A stretch of DNA of 6,091 nt from CAZYME01 sp964648115 (lineage in GTDB: Bacteria > Pseudomonadota > Gammaproteobacteria > Legionellales > Legionellaceae), in assembly GCA_964648115.1 (NCBI GenBank), contig CAZYME010000052.1:1-6091 (forward strand), given 5' to 3'. Below, in pieces: positions 5,715 through 6,091 of this stretch. The translations under genes and the position numbers were made by a program. The notes below the pieces were generated by a model. It worked only from the letters and a program-made list of their open reading frames with translations. It was not told where the DNA came from and did no database searches. The first letter of the stretch is position 1. Every line of letters begins with the position of its first letter.

Positions 5715-6050
5715 TTAGACAAGATCAACTATTTCGTTATTGGACTTGAAATACCTAACCTTGAGCGTATTACCCTCTTTCTCAAGAAATTTAAAACCAA
5801 CTTTATCTGCTTTCTTGGTAATTGGGTTGTATAAAGCCACATTAGAGACGTGCAAAGGCGCTTCGCGAGAAATAATACCACCTTTTTGCTCTAGCTGAGG
5901 GTTGGGTTTTACGTGCTTTTTCATCATATTTGCACCTTCAACCACGACCTTCTCTAACATCCCATTAACAACTCGTAGCACTTTTCCTACATGACCTTTA
6001 CTTTTTCCGGCAGTTACTATTACGGTATCGCCTGTCTTAATACGTTTCAT
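5715..6050 (-). CDS. rplX: 50S ribosomal protein L24
   Basis: The product is 111 residues, several longer than E. coli L24 (104). A KOW motif occupies roughly residues 5-32 (KTGDTVIVTAGKSKGHVGKV), followed by the conserved block VEGANMMKKHVKPNPQ and the later VSNVALYNP and KADKVGF segments. L24 is an assembly-initiating protein that binds the 5' domain of 23S rRNA near the exit of the peptide tunnel. The ATG at 6048-6050 is preceded by AAGGA with a six-base spacer, and this site sits just after the rplN stop. The extra length comes partly from a slightly longer linker near residues 88-98 and a C-terminal tail ending EIVDLV. It is followed by rplE after 13 bases. Identification is secure. Confidence 0.97.
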   Translation of the reverse strand: MKRIKTGDTVIVTAGKSKGHVGKVLRVVNGMLEKVVVEGANMMKKHVKPNPQLEQKGGIISREAPLHVSNVALYNPITKKADKVGFKFLEKEGNTLKVRYFKSNNEIVDLV

Positions 6051-6062
6051 AGCTAATCCTTC

Positions 6063-6091
6063 TCACAATACTTCAGCAGCAAGAGAAATGA
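6063..6091 (-). CDS. rplN: 50S ribosomal protein L14, C-terminal tip only (partial)
   Basis: Only the last eight codons and the TGA stop (6063-6065) are inside the window, reading I-S-L-A-A-E-V-L. This matches the conserved end of bacterial L14 (E. coli ends in ISLAPEVL), and L14 is the gene expected directly upstream of rplX in the spc operon. L14 is a large-subunit protein at the subunit interface, contacting 16S rRNA through bridge B8. The stop codon lies 12 bases before the rplX start, so the two are almost certainly cotranscribed. The 5' part of the gene and the spc promoter lie outside the window. Identity rests on a short peptide plus position, which together are convincing. Confidence 0.88.

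Noticed and set aside
1..6091. A hidden mobile element, CRISPR array, toxin-antitoxin pair or other new system
   Set aside because: Apart from the stop-start overlaps, gaps of at most 80 bases and the two window edges, every base belongs to a recognised housekeeping gene. I saw no direct-repeat array, transposase remnant or insertion disrupting the canonical order.

Overview
The window is a stretch of the conserved ribosomal-protein superoperon (spc operon running into the alpha operon), encoded entirely on the minus strand. Read in the direction of transcription, from high to low coordinates, the order is rplN (last codons only), rplX, rplE, rpsN, rpsH, rplF, rplR, rpsE, rpmD, rplO, secY, rpmJ, then rpsM and rpsK (last one or two codons missing). 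This is the gene order of Escherichia coli and other Gammaproteobacteria.

The DNA is AT-rich by eye. Several proteins carry sequence variants that I associate, from memory, with Legionella and its relatives. The clearest are a full-length S14 that has a four-cysteine zinc knuckle and S11 with the stretches CWATSGG and VTGIPHNGC. My best guess is a member of Legionellaceae/Legionellales, but this rests on remembered sequences and not on a search.

Layout: 6063-6091 holds the 3' tip of rplN. From 5715 to 6050 is rplX (L24). From 4413 to 5701 lie rplE (L5), rpsN (S14) and rpsH (S8). From 2348 to 4395 lie rplF (L6), rplR (L18), rpsE (S5), rpmD (L30) and rplO (L15). From 1017 to 2351 is secY, the translocon channel. 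A small rpmJ (L36) sits at 851-964. After an 80-base gap that probably carries the alpha-operon promoter come rpsM (S13, 414-770) and rpsK (S11, 1-392). Gaps inside the spc part are 2 to 25 bases up to rplO. The rpmD/rplO and rplO/secY junctions overlap, by 1 and 4 bases. The largest gaps are the 52 bases after secY and the 80 bases before rpsM. No stretch longer than 80 bases lacks a gene.

Functionally the window makes parts of both ribosomal subunits (S5, S8, S11, S13, S14; L5, L6, L14, L15, L18, L24, L30, L36) plus the membrane channel that receives secreted chains from the ribosome. All reading frames are intact. I see no mobile element, CRISPR array, RNA gene, frameshift or foreign gene, and no undescribed system. 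The points worth a second look are small: the zinc-type S14, three GTG start codons, a short alpha leader without a recognisable S4 pseudoknot, and two small hairpins in the two larger gaps.
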